Shown: one piece after another, positions 12,981 to 64,000 of the stretch
Numbering within the stretch: the first letter of the stretch is position 1
Layout of the letters: the number at the start of each line of letters is the position of its first letter
Assembly: GCF_900496995.4 (NCBI RefSeq)
Contig: NC_044006.1
Span: forward strand, 32,797,120 to 32,861,119
DNA from: Aquila chrysaetos chrysaetos
Lineage: Eukaryota > Chordata > Aves > Accipitriformes > Accipitridae
Direction: 5' to 3'
Length of the DNA: 64,000 nucleotides
Notes under the pieces: model-generated
What the model saw: the letters and a program-made list of their open reading frames with translations, nothing else
The model's database searches: none
What the model was told of the DNA's origin: nothing
Program-made: the position numbers and the translations under genes

Positions 12981-15900
12981 CTGCTTTGCAGCTACTAGCC
13001 TGTGTACCCCAACTTTAGGAAACCCTCAAGAGCAACATTTAGGGCCTTCTGGTCATGAAGCTCTGCTAGTGAGTGTAATTCCCATGGAAGCTCTCTCCCC
13101 TCCAGCAGGTCTTCTCATAAGCAACATGTCCCCTGACAGCAAGTCCTGCCTGAAACGCTGTTATCAGTAGCTCTGTAAGCAGTAGGACAAGACCTGGTAT
13201 CCGACATCTCTTTTTTCTGTGGATTCTCTGATGTTTAATAAAGGGTGAGCCTTTCTTTCCATGGACGATTTCTCATCTACATGGATGTCCATCTTCAGGA
13301 AATATGCAGGAACTTAATAGCTCTGTGGTCTCTGTCCCATCACAGTCAAATTTAGACAAAATTGCCCAATGTTTGATACTTACTCAGAGGCCAGGAAGGA
13401 ATGACTGACATAAGCAGGCGCACAAACAGTGAGTGCAACACCATCATTGCAGCCAAGAAGGAAATAGACCGCCTTGCTGTTCTGACTTGTGTGTTGAACG
13501 ATGACAACAACATTGCTATTAATTGAGAATTATCACTTACTGCCAGCCTTATTACAGCTTTTTAAAGAGAGGCTCCCAAGCTGCAAGGAAGGTAGTTCTG
13601 CATAGATACAGTAACATCAGAGGACACCTACTCTTCTTGATTTCTGTACCCTATGCCATGCAAATATGTATCCTCACTTCTCACCCAATCATCACAATAT
13701 GATTAATGCAAAGCACTCCAATTCTCATGTTGAGCAGCATGCCAAAAAAGCAGTGAAACTATTGTTTTAATTATCATCATGAATAAAAGTCTTTAAACCA
13801 TCCGTGTACAGTCTCTGCTCAGAAAGTCTTCATGAAACCAGCACTTGAGATGGCTCATTCAACCATCCTCAGCTGACTGGCCTGGGCACCAGGAATATAA
13901 TTACTCGTTTTAGGATTCTACTTGTGCAGAAAGCCTACAGTGGAGTCATGACTTATAATAATAAGCATGACTTAGAGCTGTTGTGAGTATTATATCATTA
14001 AAGCAGTTTTTCTTTATTTAGAGCCAAAGGAATTGTTCCAGAAAGTGGCATGGCTGAAGGGCAGTCCAGCAGATAATTCCTTCTTTAACAGTGAAACATC
14101 TAATTTCTTCAGTAATTACCTATTTGTCTACACCTGACAGGTACAGAGACATTCTGATCAGCTCTCTGCAGTCAGTCACAGCATTGCTGTTTCTGGGACA
14201 CGGACTCCAGAAAGAACACTTTCCATAATTACTTACGTGCTCAGTCTGACCCACTGGATGACAGCCAAGCACAATAGTGGACACTCTTGCAGTTAACACA
14301 GTATGGAACCTGGGCCATCACAAGCACATCAACAATACTCTTGCTGATTAGAAAAATATTTATCTAGGTGAAGAGATGAAAAAGAAATTATGTGTCCCCA
14401 AATGCTGGTTAAGCAGCAGAGTGTACAGGCAAGGAGTATTTAGATTTTAAATGAACCTATCTTCTCATATGCAGAATACAAACAGCTGAGATACCACTTA
14501 GAGGTTATGACCCAGCCACTCAACTCATCAAAGTATGAAAATATGCAAGTGATGTTGATATTAACTGAAGAATTTATGCTGGATGCAACTCCCTGTTGAA
14601 CGGTGCCTTGCTTTGACTCAGCATCAATGAATTTTACCTCAAACCCTCACTACAGCACCTAGTATGTGCCCGGTTTATCTGAAGATCATTTTCTGTTGTT
14701 TTCAAATAGCATAATTAATTACATATGAGGAAGTAAGCAGATGAATGCAAAAGCAAGTAAATCTCTGGTCTCCTCTCCCCTTTCCTAAACAGCAGTTTGT
14801 TGCACACGTGCACCAATAATGTCAACCTTCATGCAACTCTTCCCATAGAGTACCCTGGATATGCCAGTGGGAAAACGTTCAGTGGTAAAGTCAGCACATG
14901 TTTTAAAATGGTTGTATGCTGCTTTGGTTAGGAGAAGCTTTATAGTCAGTCCAGTGCTCAATACAGTCACCATGCCTGAAACAATTATGTTTCATCAATT
15001 GCAAAAGGTCGTTTCATTGCTAGAGAGTAATACTGTCTCAAAAAAAAAAAAAAAAAAGAGGTAAGCAGCAGCCATTTCCTAAGTCTGCAGCTCTAAAAAA
15101 CTCACATTCAAGTTCTGAAAACATACAGTAACTGCAAATGCACTCCTCAGGTTCAAAACTATATATACAAACTATATAATATATTGGGGGATGTGGAGTG
15201 ATCTGATGCTTATGGATTAATCACCCGAGGAAGAAAAGACACAGCAAGTTATTCTGGGGCTCCACACTTTGTATGTCAGCCACCTTGACACTATTAAGCA
15301 GACAGAGATGTAAGGCGTTAATGGATGACCATAGCACAAGAAATTGAACCTAGAAGCCAGTCACTGTTCAATGCCCAACAGCAAGATTAATTAGGATTCA
15401 GATTTGGATTCTAGTTTGTGATTGATCACTGTCACCATTCAAAGTTCAAGGCTCTATTTACTTTTCCTAGGAGCACTGCTGAAGATGATCCTCCACTGTT
15501 TCTTCAGTCAGCCTGAACCACTGAGAAGTTTCCCATTACTGTGTTTTGTCTTCACCTCTCCTTTCTTTTCTTAAGGGTGATTTTCTGAAGCAATTTGCCA
15601 TTTTTTTTTGTCTGATTTCTGTCACTGTTTTCCCTGTTTATCTACTGTTTTATTACATTCTGCCTATACCCTACCCCACCCCTACCGTTTCTAATCCTAT
15701 GCCTGTTCTAGCTCTGATTTACTCAACTTCCATTTCCTCTTTTCCTTTCTTTTTTAATATTCTCATTTAGGAATCACATTTCATAATCTTTTTTGGCAGC
15801 GAGATGGAGGTGTCATGTACTTGCTGGTGTGCAGATGCTTTCCTCATAAGTCCAACATCTTTTTCATCCAGCCACTAAAAGAAGTTGATTCTAAAGGCAG

Positions 15901-18660
15901 ATTTAGTGGTAGGTACATGGCTATGTACTATCTAGTTAAAGCAAAGATATGCTTTATTTAGAGAATTTTAAAATAAATTGAGACTGAATATGTAGTCTCC
16001 TATTTGACTAGTTAATCCTCTACTGCGTCTGTATTTTTTTAATCTCAAATTCCAGCTAGCTAGTTAAGTTTGTTTCTTAAACTCCTAGCAGTGGAGGTTT
16101 AAAAAAGAGCCATAAATGAAAGGGACTAAAACAGAATACGAACCTAACACAGGAGTTCCCTTGTGGAACCTTAAAACCGATTAGTGCCACTTTCTGTAAG
16201 GTTCAGATCAGATGGGATCATCTGGAAAGCTGGTCTTCCAGAATAAACATCAAGCGGCATGATTACCAAAAAAAAGGCAAATGGTATAGATGACTTTCAA
16301 GCTTTGAAAAGCTCCATGTGAGAGGTCCTTATCCCTCCTATGACCATCCTTTGACAGAAACTGAAGGAGCACAAAATGTGCCAGAGGGAAACGCTGATTC
16401 CACACAATCAATAATTTTGATTTTCACGCTGTCACAATTCAGTAGTAAATTAGGAATCAGAGGAACTACCAAGAAATGCCAGATGGTTCATTATGAAATA
16501 CACCAGCTGTCCTTTTCCCTCCAATGTCTCATTTTAAACTGGTGGAAAACGAAGTTACTTTAATCTACCCTGTACAGCCCTATAATAAAAACAGACACCA
16601 AAATGAAGGTTGAAATATCCAGCTACTCAATGGATTCACCTAGTCTATCATCATGATGCCATGTAGTGTAATCACCCAGCTACTTCACAAAACAGATCAT
16701 ACACTTCCACTGAGGTACCTCTGCTCTCAGCACCATACTGGCCCCTGTCTAACAGAGTTCGCAGTGTCAGGATAGACAAGCAGACAAACAGCTGTTAGTA
16801 TAAAACGGATCAACACCTATACAGCTGAGCTACCAAGGACATGAGTTGAATGCGTACATTGTACCTCAAGCCTAACAAGGGCAGTTAGCATGATTGTCAT
16901 TAGATGTCATGTCAAAGGTGGCTCCTGCATTAAGTGCCTGGGAATGGAAAGCAAAGGCAGTTTTAGAAGGATATACATGAATGGCTTCAGACAAAATGCC
17001 TTAGTTCAACAGATTAGCAATACACCTACTTCCAAAACATCCATGTATTTGAACAGAAGGCAGGGGATAAAGAAGTTACTTAAAAATCATATCTATGTTT
17101 ACTATCTTTGGGTGCTACCTTTGCAAAACCAATAGCTCAGAACTGTTAATAAATAAATCCTTGGGGTTAAAAAAGGATACTTTCTTAGACCTACTGGACT
17201 AAAACTCTTCCCTGTTTTATTTTAGTTGTATTACGTAAGGGATTAATTTGGCGCATTTTAAGAATGTAACAGACTACGCATATTCTTCAGAGCTCAGTCT
17301 CAGTTATTACAGCACAGCCAAACTCTTTCCACTACGGTTTGCTAGAGATAACAAATCTATCCCTCAGCCAAGCATGAAGATGTAAGCAGTGCAAAAAGAA
17401 GTGGTCCAGGGGGACATTTTTCACATTGCCTCACAAAAAACCCAATTCATTTTCAAGTTAATTCTTTTCAGTTCCCTAGCTAAAAAAGAACTAATTCCTG
17501 TTGCTAGGTGAGTGTATTAGCAAAGTCTGAAATACAGCCCAGTAAAAAATTTATATGACTTGCTCACCTATGTAGCTGGTTTATGTGTTTATAAATTTCA
17601 ATCCTTCAAAAACTTTTGGAAGGTTACTCAAATGTATCATTGTTAGATCTGCAGCCACGATTTCTCCACACTAGTAATGTAAACTACATTAGCTGGGGTG
17701 CTAAGCGCACACACTCACTCATCTGAGAGAAGAAAGAAATAGTAATTTCATGGACTTTACACAAATGTAGTCACACAAGCTCCTTTTTCCTTCTTGGAAA
17801 TTGCCAGGCATCACTAAGTGTACTGATTATTCTGGAAAAAAATGTTTTTAGGCACCAGGATTCCCTTTTTACTTGGTACCTCATATTTCTATTGTGTCTA
17901 AGTGTCTAGGATGAACAAGAAACCAGTGAAACAAAACAACAGATCAGCAAAAGCTGAATTAGTTCTAAAATTTGGATATGGCATTGAGATACAGGACGTA
18001 CAAAACTCAAAAGAAACAAGCATTTGTCTTTATTTCCAAACAACATATAATTTTAAAATAAAGTTTAAACATTTCCTTGTAGCATTACTAATTCAAATGT
18101 TGTTGGAATGTGAAAATAACTCATTTTTCCCCCTTAAGCTGTTTATATGATTTTTTAGAGTTATTTCCACTTTAATAACCTACAGTTTTAATAAACACTT
18201 GACACAGAATTTCTTTAAATAATATGTCTGTGTATTAAAATTCTCTCTTCTTTCAAGTATTTTTAAAAGACGATTAAATTGATCCACTTTACAAGACAAT
18301 GTTTATACTACCTCTTTTTAGCAGTATTGTAAACTGAATGCAATCTCTTTTTTAACATAATCCACAGCTGCTTTAAAATGTCCTTTCTGAGGCTCTAGCC
18401 CATTTTTCAAAGGACTTTCATAAAGAATGTCTTTAATTAGTATTCATTTCAAGTACATTTTTTATTTATTTCATACAAATCTGGTCTGAGCAGAGTTCTC
18501 ATCATTGTAAATAACTGACTAAATACTCAAATCTTGAAAATGATACCGGAGACCAGTAAGATAATTCATATGCTGTTCTTCTAGATTTCCTTTACTACTG
18601 CTTTTTGGCATATCTTTTTCTTTCTTGTCTTGCTGTCAAACTTGAAAGACTACGTTACAC

Positions 18661-18700
18661 ACTGGAGAAGGTTATATTTGAACTGGAGAAGGTTAAATTT
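18661..18700 (+). repeat. Direct tandem duplication, 21-bp period
   Basis: ACTGGAGAAGGTTATATTT at 18661-18679 recurs at 18682-18700 with one change (TAT to TAA). It is a simple local duplication. Confidence 0.8.
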
Positions 18701-19779
18701 TGCTAGAGCTGAATGTTTTATGTAATACTAGCCTTGCAGAACACTGACGATGATAAATGCTGTGCAGTTAACTCCCTTTTATTGGGTCCTTTCTGTCCCA
18801 AGGACCTGAAGTACAATACTGAGCCAGGGGAGAAACTGCCTAAGAAATCTGTATTTTCTGCTTTGATTAGCTTTAGTTAGCTGCTCACTGACTTTTTTGT
18901 TGTACTTAAGCACGTACATGCAACCTAAGAAGATGACAAGCAAAAGAAAGTTAACGGCTTCCCAGCCTGCCTGTTCTTTCCTCATCTGTGGAGAGCTTTA
19001 GCCGAAAATCCAGTGTTCTCTGTCTTTATTTGGGCAGCAATGTATTATCTCTACCTATAGATAGAGAAACAGAGAGAAAGTGAGTAACATGAGCTAAGGT
19101 CACATAATGAGCCAACGTCAGATGGTAAAATATGCCTTTACTCTTCAACTACTCTTTTGCATCCACAGTACTGCACTTCCAGAAAATAGTGGCACAAAAA
19201 GCTTTATTTCTGTGCACGGGTCTCAAACTAGGACGCATGAAACGCGAACACCGCCAAGTACTAAGTCAGGGTGAAATGAATTTGAATAAGGCACTTCATC
19301 CCTCAGAGACCACCTGTGAACAGAAGGAGTCTGCTTGTAAGGACACAGTCATTTACCAACCACGTGTGGCTTTGCTGATCGCACTGTTGGCATTAAAGTA
19401 TCACCTTATTAAGTTTAATCATTTATGATTTTCATAGCACTCGCCATTTAGATTCAATCTTTGTACAACATTGTTTTTGTAAGCTAACTTCTATCTGTTC
19501 ACATTATCATGCAGTGAATGGTCCTCAAGCTTTGGTGTCCTCCATTTGGGTTGAAACTATCACCACATTTGAAGCCCAAACACCAATTTTTGCTGTTTTC
19601 TGACTATACAGTCTAACTATTTGAGCTATTTTTTCCTAACTCAGTCCTGAGAAACTGCGTTATTTGAAATACAAAGTTTACATAAGCTACAGTTATGGAA
19701 CCAAGCATTATCACCCCTCAATTTTAGAGAGCTTCTGAAGTGCTGTGGCAAACGACGTAATGCTGCTTCATTCAGGTGG

Positions 19780-20780
19780 GTAAAACACCTGAAGAAACCG
19801 GCGAGCCGGGCACTCTGGGTTTTGTCTACCCGACTCTCAGCTCTGGGCAAGCTGAACGTTTGCCGCCATTTGGCACTTTGCAGCGTCTGGTTGTTCCACA
19901 CGGGACCCCAGTACCTTGGGCCACCCCCGAGCCCGTGGCTGCGGCCGTGGCACGGCCTGGCGGCCTCTCACCCCGTGGCCGCTGCGACACGGGGCTTTAG
20001 GCGACAAGGGAGTGGCACGAAGGCTCCCCAGCCGAAACCAAGAAGCCACTGCCGGGCCGAGCTCCGCCGCCCAGAGGGGCAGCGTTTGCCACCCCCGTGC
20101 TCGGCTACGCCTCAGGAAAGGGGTTTCCGCCATGAAGGCGGCACCGTTGACCTGGCAAGGGGACGAGCAGGGCGAGGCTCCGGCGCCTCCTCTCCTCCAG
20201 CCCGTGAGTGTCGGCCGCGCACGGGCCCGCCTCGGAGCCTCCCTCACGACGCCGCCCTCGGCGCCTCCCGCCCTGCTCCTCCACTGGCCGCGCCGCCATT
20301 ACCCCCCGCGGCGGGCGCCCGCCTCTCTCTGCGAGCGGCTCGTTGCGGGCAGGCGGCGCTGGCGGGGCTTAGACGAAGCGTCGAGGGACGGATCGGTGAA
20401 CGACAGACGGGGCGAGGGGAGAGGGAGGGTTGCGCGGGAGGGAGGCGGCGGGCTGCGTCGCATGGGCGGCCGCGGCGCGGTCCTTGAGGCGGGGGAGGTG
20501 CGGAGCTGCTTCCTCCTGCCCCCTCCGCGGTGAGGGGCTGCTCTGGGCCGGGGGAGGGCTGTGGTGGGGGCTCGCTGGTGGCCGTGGGCTTTCCCCAGGC
20601 GGCCTGGGCTTGCTTTCTGTCATGCTGGGCTCCCCCGGGGTGACCCCTGCGGCGCTGGCCTGAGGGAGGTTGCGCTCCCCGCCTGGCCGGGCCTCTGCCT
20701 GCCTGGGGTGCCGGGCTAGCTGGGGTGCTGCTAAAGGTGCGCTGGTGAGTGGATTTTGTGGATTTTGTTGCTGTCTCTAG
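19780..20780 (+). promoter_or_regulatory. TOPAZ1: TOPAZ1 CpG-island promoter and 5' UTR region
   Basis: The sequence changes sharply from AT-rich to very GC-rich, CpG-dense DNA between about 19,800 and 20,660. No TATA box is evident, so this looks like a dispersed CpG-island promoter. A good donor, CGCG|GTGAGG, lies with its exon end at 20529, and an acceptor CTCTAG ends at 20780, just nine bases before the TOPAZ1 start codon. I infer a 5' UTR exon ending at 20529 and a 251-bp first intron (20530-20780). The transcription start cannot be fixed. A CCGTTG (MYB-type) motif at 20144-20149 is noted because A-MYB drives many meiotic genes; that link is speculation. Long open frames on both strands here are effects of GC content. 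Confidence 0.7.
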
Positions 20781-20789
20781 GCTCCTGTG

Positions 20790-20790
<1 letters not shown>
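20462..20790 (+). CDS. Possible 25-codon uORF overlapping the TOPAZ1 start (spliced)
   Basis: If the 5' UTR exon ends at 20529 and joins 20781, an ATG at 20462 opens a frame of 25 codons (68 nt in the UTR exon plus 10 nt of the next). It ends in TGA at 20788-20790, and that stop shares its A with the main ATG (TGATG). This geometry is typical of termination-reinitiation or translational damping. The uORF start context is moderate (G at +4, C at -3). It depends on the inferred splice and on transcription starting upstream of 20462. Confidence 0.35.
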
Positions 20791-61072
<40,282 letters not shown>

Positions 61073-61135
61073 TCAATTGTAAAGACTTTTGGTTTTTAAT
61101 GGTTAAAGCAATTATTGTTGAAAATAATACAAATT

Positions 61136-61141
61136 AATAAA
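61136..61141 (+). terminator. TOPAZ1: TOPAZ1 polyadenylation signal AATAAA
   Basis: Canonical AATAAA begins 64 nt after the stop codon and is followed by GT- and T-rich sequence (TGTGTTCAG at 61154-61162, a T-run near 61203). This implies a very short 3' UTR of about 85-100 nt. A longer isoform using later signals cannot be excluded. Confidence 0.7.
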
Positions 61142-64000
61142 GGCAGTTCCCACTGTGTTCAGACTGTGCCTTACTGATAACTTGAGACTTCAAACTCAAG
61201 GGTTTTTTTTCAATACTTATATTGATGATAATGCAGATAGTAGCACAGAAGGAGTAATTTTTTTCCCTAACTGTGTAGATTGTCACACTGACTTACATAG
61301 ATGTTTTGTAATGGCATCATTAGATAATGAGGAAGCTGCAGCCTCAGAACCTACATTCTCCTTTTTTACAGAGTCTAGCACTGTTACTCTTCTCCCAGCA
61401 GGTGATATAAGTGCATTGACTGAGTATACCTACTGTTCTTGAGTGAGACATTTTCTACATTGCTTCATAGTCTGTAGAATTAATATGTTTCCTTTTGTCT
61501 TCCTCACAATATCTTGTGAGGGTATTGTCCCATCTGTGTGCCCCTTAAATCTTAATTTCCTTACTCCAAAAACCCAGTAAAAAGCACGGAGAATAGAATA
61601 ACTTCAAAATCACTTGAGACGTGCCTGACTTAGGATACCTTCCTTTACAGAACTGAGAGGGTCTACACAAGTTGCTCACAGCTGAAGGTTTAGTTGTGTC
61701 TTGATAATAACTTGTATATGACTTCATATTTGTATATATGCATACTCCCACTGAAAAGGAGAACTTGCTTTTGCCCTTGATTGTGCTCTTGGAGGGAAGT
61801 GGTTTTGCCCCATTTTTTAGTTTCTGCCAACTGCATGATGAGCTGGAGGCTTCTAGCAAGCTGGTTCTAGCATTCCTGGTTCTTCAGGAATTCTTTTTCC
61901 CACCTGCAAATCCTGACTCAGATTTGGAGTATGAATTGCTTAAGTCACACTTCATCTACTGATCTGCAGCCTGAGTAAGAACAACCAAACATTTCATATC
62001 AGAAAACTCTCATGGCAAATCAGTGAGACCTCTTGTCAAAGCTGATACTTGCCTGAGCTCCCCACTTCTGTAGTGTTAGTTTAGATCTCCAGTACCATCA
62101 CAAACATGCCAGTAATACAGCTCTTTTGCCCTGTTCTGCATCTGCTTCAGAGCTTTTTGTGCTAAAAATTCCTGCTCTCTTGGGTATAGAAGTTTATGGG
62201 TTTTTTAAGGCTGTTCCATCATAAGTGAGATCAAGATGGTGGCATTAGCCCTCAATGTTTGAAAAATCTTTCTCTCCTTTCGGGCAGCATGAGTCTCTTC
62301 CCAGTTCCAGCAGCATTATTGCAGGTGTCCTTTGTGCCTCTGAATCATGAAAGCCATCATGATCTTAGCGCTGGATGGTTGTGAAGGGTTTTGGAGGGGT
62401 GTCGGTGGTTTTTTTGTTTGGGGGGTTCCCACTCCAGTCTTGAGGTTCATGCCATTAATCTGATGTCATTAATCTGATCGACAGTTGTTACATTCCTGAC
62501 CCTCTTCAGGGTCAGATTCTGACCCTTTTCAATACCACTGTTCATCCAGTCTGTCTGGGAGTTGCTACTGGAAGAGAGAGGATTGAATCTGATGACCACC
62601 ACGATCACTGCCTTCCTCCTGTGCCACCTGTGCAGGAAAATGCAAGGATAGAGGCTCTTGTGTTTTCACAGGGTGTCATTCTTCTGTAGGGATCTGATCT
62701 GCTTTCCTTCTAAAAAATGGTAGATTCAGTACTAACAATCAGATGGCATTTCTTTAAAAGCCCTTTACCTCAAAATTTCTCTTAAAGAACAGTTGGGACT
62801 AGTTCAAACAGACTTCAGGTTCCACCACTGGTATTCACCAAGATAGCTCTGCCATTTGTATGGCTATCCACCTGGTCAAACCCAGTAGCTGAAAGCCTGG
62901 ATAAGAAGTGATCAGGTTTCAAATGAGGGATCTAAACTGATATTCTTCCAGCCACTCCAGCATTAGTGGCAAGAGCAATTTTGGAAGGTTTCAACAAACT
63001 AAAACTGGCAGTGAGAAACTAAGTCATTTTTTCTAATTACTTCTTGTAAGATCCTTTGTAGCTTAATCTCCCTTGGAATTAGACAGAGGCTATCTGAACC
63101 TCAGCTAAATCCCACATTTCTGTAAGCGGTACCAGATGTGGCTAATACTGTGTTTGAGAGACACAGAAGGACAAAATTCTCTTAGAAATCTGTATGGCTT
63201 CAAAGCTTGCGATGTTCTAGAGACAGCATCATTTTTTCCATTATAAGCAACCTTGAATTTTCACTTAGATCATCCCCAGAAAAAAATCCAAAATGTTGCT
63301 TTATTTTGCAGACAGAGGTTAATCATTAACCTTCTAGCTTAACTTGGAACTGTGTAAAATTTGTGCAATGTTTTGGCTCCATCTCCTGAGTATCATCTTC
63401 AGCTGATAGGATGCAGTCTCACTCATGGTTTATATTAACGAGCAAAGCAAACTCCCCACATCATTGCTCAGAAGTTTTGTTACAACTGGTGCATCTGGTG
63501 TTTCCGTCAATACAGTGTTTCTCCCTATCACCATGATAAACCAGTAGGCAATTTAAACAACTTGACTGTTAAGTCCTATATTTCACATTTTTGTACTGTC
63601 TGGGTCCACTTGAAATACCACACAAATCTGGTCATTTTGATGTGTATCAAAATGCCAAAAAGGTTTCTCGAGCAACATTCTGAGTACCGTTTTGGTGACA
63701 GAAATTCCATGTGCTAAACAGGACAAAACTCCAATGTGAAATGGAAATGAGTCTGGAAAAATGAAAAAATGTTCCAAAGGATAAAGTACAACAGAGACAA
63801 TGCAGTTTTGCAGAGCCAGCCACTCAGTAGACAATATCCATATTTTTGCTTTTCCCCAGGTGTAAGTTACTGTTTCTTAGTAGCTGAAAGAACTTCTGTG
63901 TTTGAGATTAAGCAACTCATTTGATATATTTAATTTTTCATATAGGAAATAAAATGTATGTTTACCTGTTTGCAGAGAGAGGCAGAAAAATGTGCAAAAA
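61142..64000. other. Downstream intergenic flank, no gene seen
   Basis: Moderately AT-rich DNA. Holds a 14-bp-period duplication (62453-62478) beside an 8-bp inverted repeat (62496-62515). An antisense frame at 63834-63583 and a + frame at 61155-61442 look random. TCAIM follows TOPAZ1 in other vertebrates, but I see no CpG promoter or exon of it here. Confidence 0.6.
62453..62515. repeat. Short duplication next to an inverted repeat
   Basis: CATTAATCTGAT occurs at 62453-62464 and 62467-62478. CTGACCCT (62496-62503) and AGGGTCAG (62508-62515) form a perfect stem with a CTTC loop, and a third CTGACCC follows at 62519-62525. Confidence 0.8.

Larger units (their letters stand above)
3731..19750. 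other. Upstream intergenic DNA, no gene seen
   Basis: Sixteen kilobases of mostly AT-rich DNA without a supportable exon. Features inside it are an 8-bp inverted repeat at 8782-8807, a 9-bp palindromic pair of TAATCC-type sites at 12957-12980, an A18 run near 15039, an AT-rich tract at 15150-15185, and a 21-bp direct duplication at 18661-18700. The longest open frame (8512-9006) begins at GTG and resembles nothing known. Distant enhancers or a lncRNA could lie here, but sequence alone does not show it. Confidence 0.6.

Noticed and set aside
15039..15060. A18 run as the tail of a processed pseudogene
   Set aside because: The sequence before it shows no coding frame, no polyA signal at the right distance and no target duplication.
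19837..20247. 136-codon antisense open frame in the CpG island
   Set aside because: The GC-rich sequence removes stops from several frames at once on both strands; the product is Arg/Pro/Ala-rich and resembles nothing.
61155..61442. 95-codon open frame just downstream of TOPAZ1 as a possible new gene or first TCAIM exon
   Set aside because: It begins at GTG within the TOPAZ1 polyadenylation region, has no CpG promoter, and resembles no known protein.

Overview
The window is vertebrate nuclear DNA, most likely from a bird. It has long AT-rich introns with GT-AG borders and a CpG-island promoter. It also carries a CR1 LINE 3' end with the characteristic terminal octamer-like repeats (25.17-25.28 kb), a second CR1 piece (about 42.85 kb), and a solo LTR of a type I recognise from many neoavian genomes (38.71-39.28 kb). 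Neoaves is therefore the best guess. Species cannot be told from the sequence alone.

The window is built around one gene, TOPAZ1 (the C3orf77 orthologue), on the + strand. I reconstructed 20 coding exons from 20790 to 61072. Every junction has GT/AG borders, and all 19 intron phases match from start to stop. The joined CDS is 5,937 nt (1,978 codons plus TAG). The last eleven exons or so match the conserved C-terminal half as I remember it from the mammalian protein, including an ending like [14 protein letters not shown]-like zinc knuckle lies in exon 8, and the C-terminal exons encode helical, PPR-like repeats. The two large 5' exons encode a fast-evolving, low-complexity N-terminal half, and exon 1 holds a decayed internal repeat that I have not seen described. 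TOPAZ1 is known as a germ-cell-specific protein needed for male meiosis.

Layout. 1-19.8 kb: upstream intergenic DNA with no recognisable gene, a small isolated CpG-rich block at 3.5-3.73 kb, and a few homeodomain-type palindromes. 19.8-20.6 kb: CpG-island promoter and a probable 5' UTR exon carrying a short uORF whose stop overlaps the main start codon. 20.79-61.07 kb: TOPAZ1, with introns holding CR1 pieces, a solo LTR, an antisense remnant of a hAT-type transposase (41.04-41.57 kb), and a short hAT-like non-autonomous element with inverted ends and an NTCTAGAN-like target site (50.97-51.25 kb). 61.14-64 kb: downstream flank, with the TOPAZ1 polyA signal 64 nt after the stop and no further gene seen. 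TCAIM is the expected next gene by vertebrate synteny, but none of its exons was found here.

I found no bacterial-type system, CRISPR array, or rRNA or tRNA gene. The points most worth following up are the exon 1 repeat, the PPR-like C-terminus combined with an unusual CCCH spacing, the uORF/start overlap, and the antisense transposase remnant.
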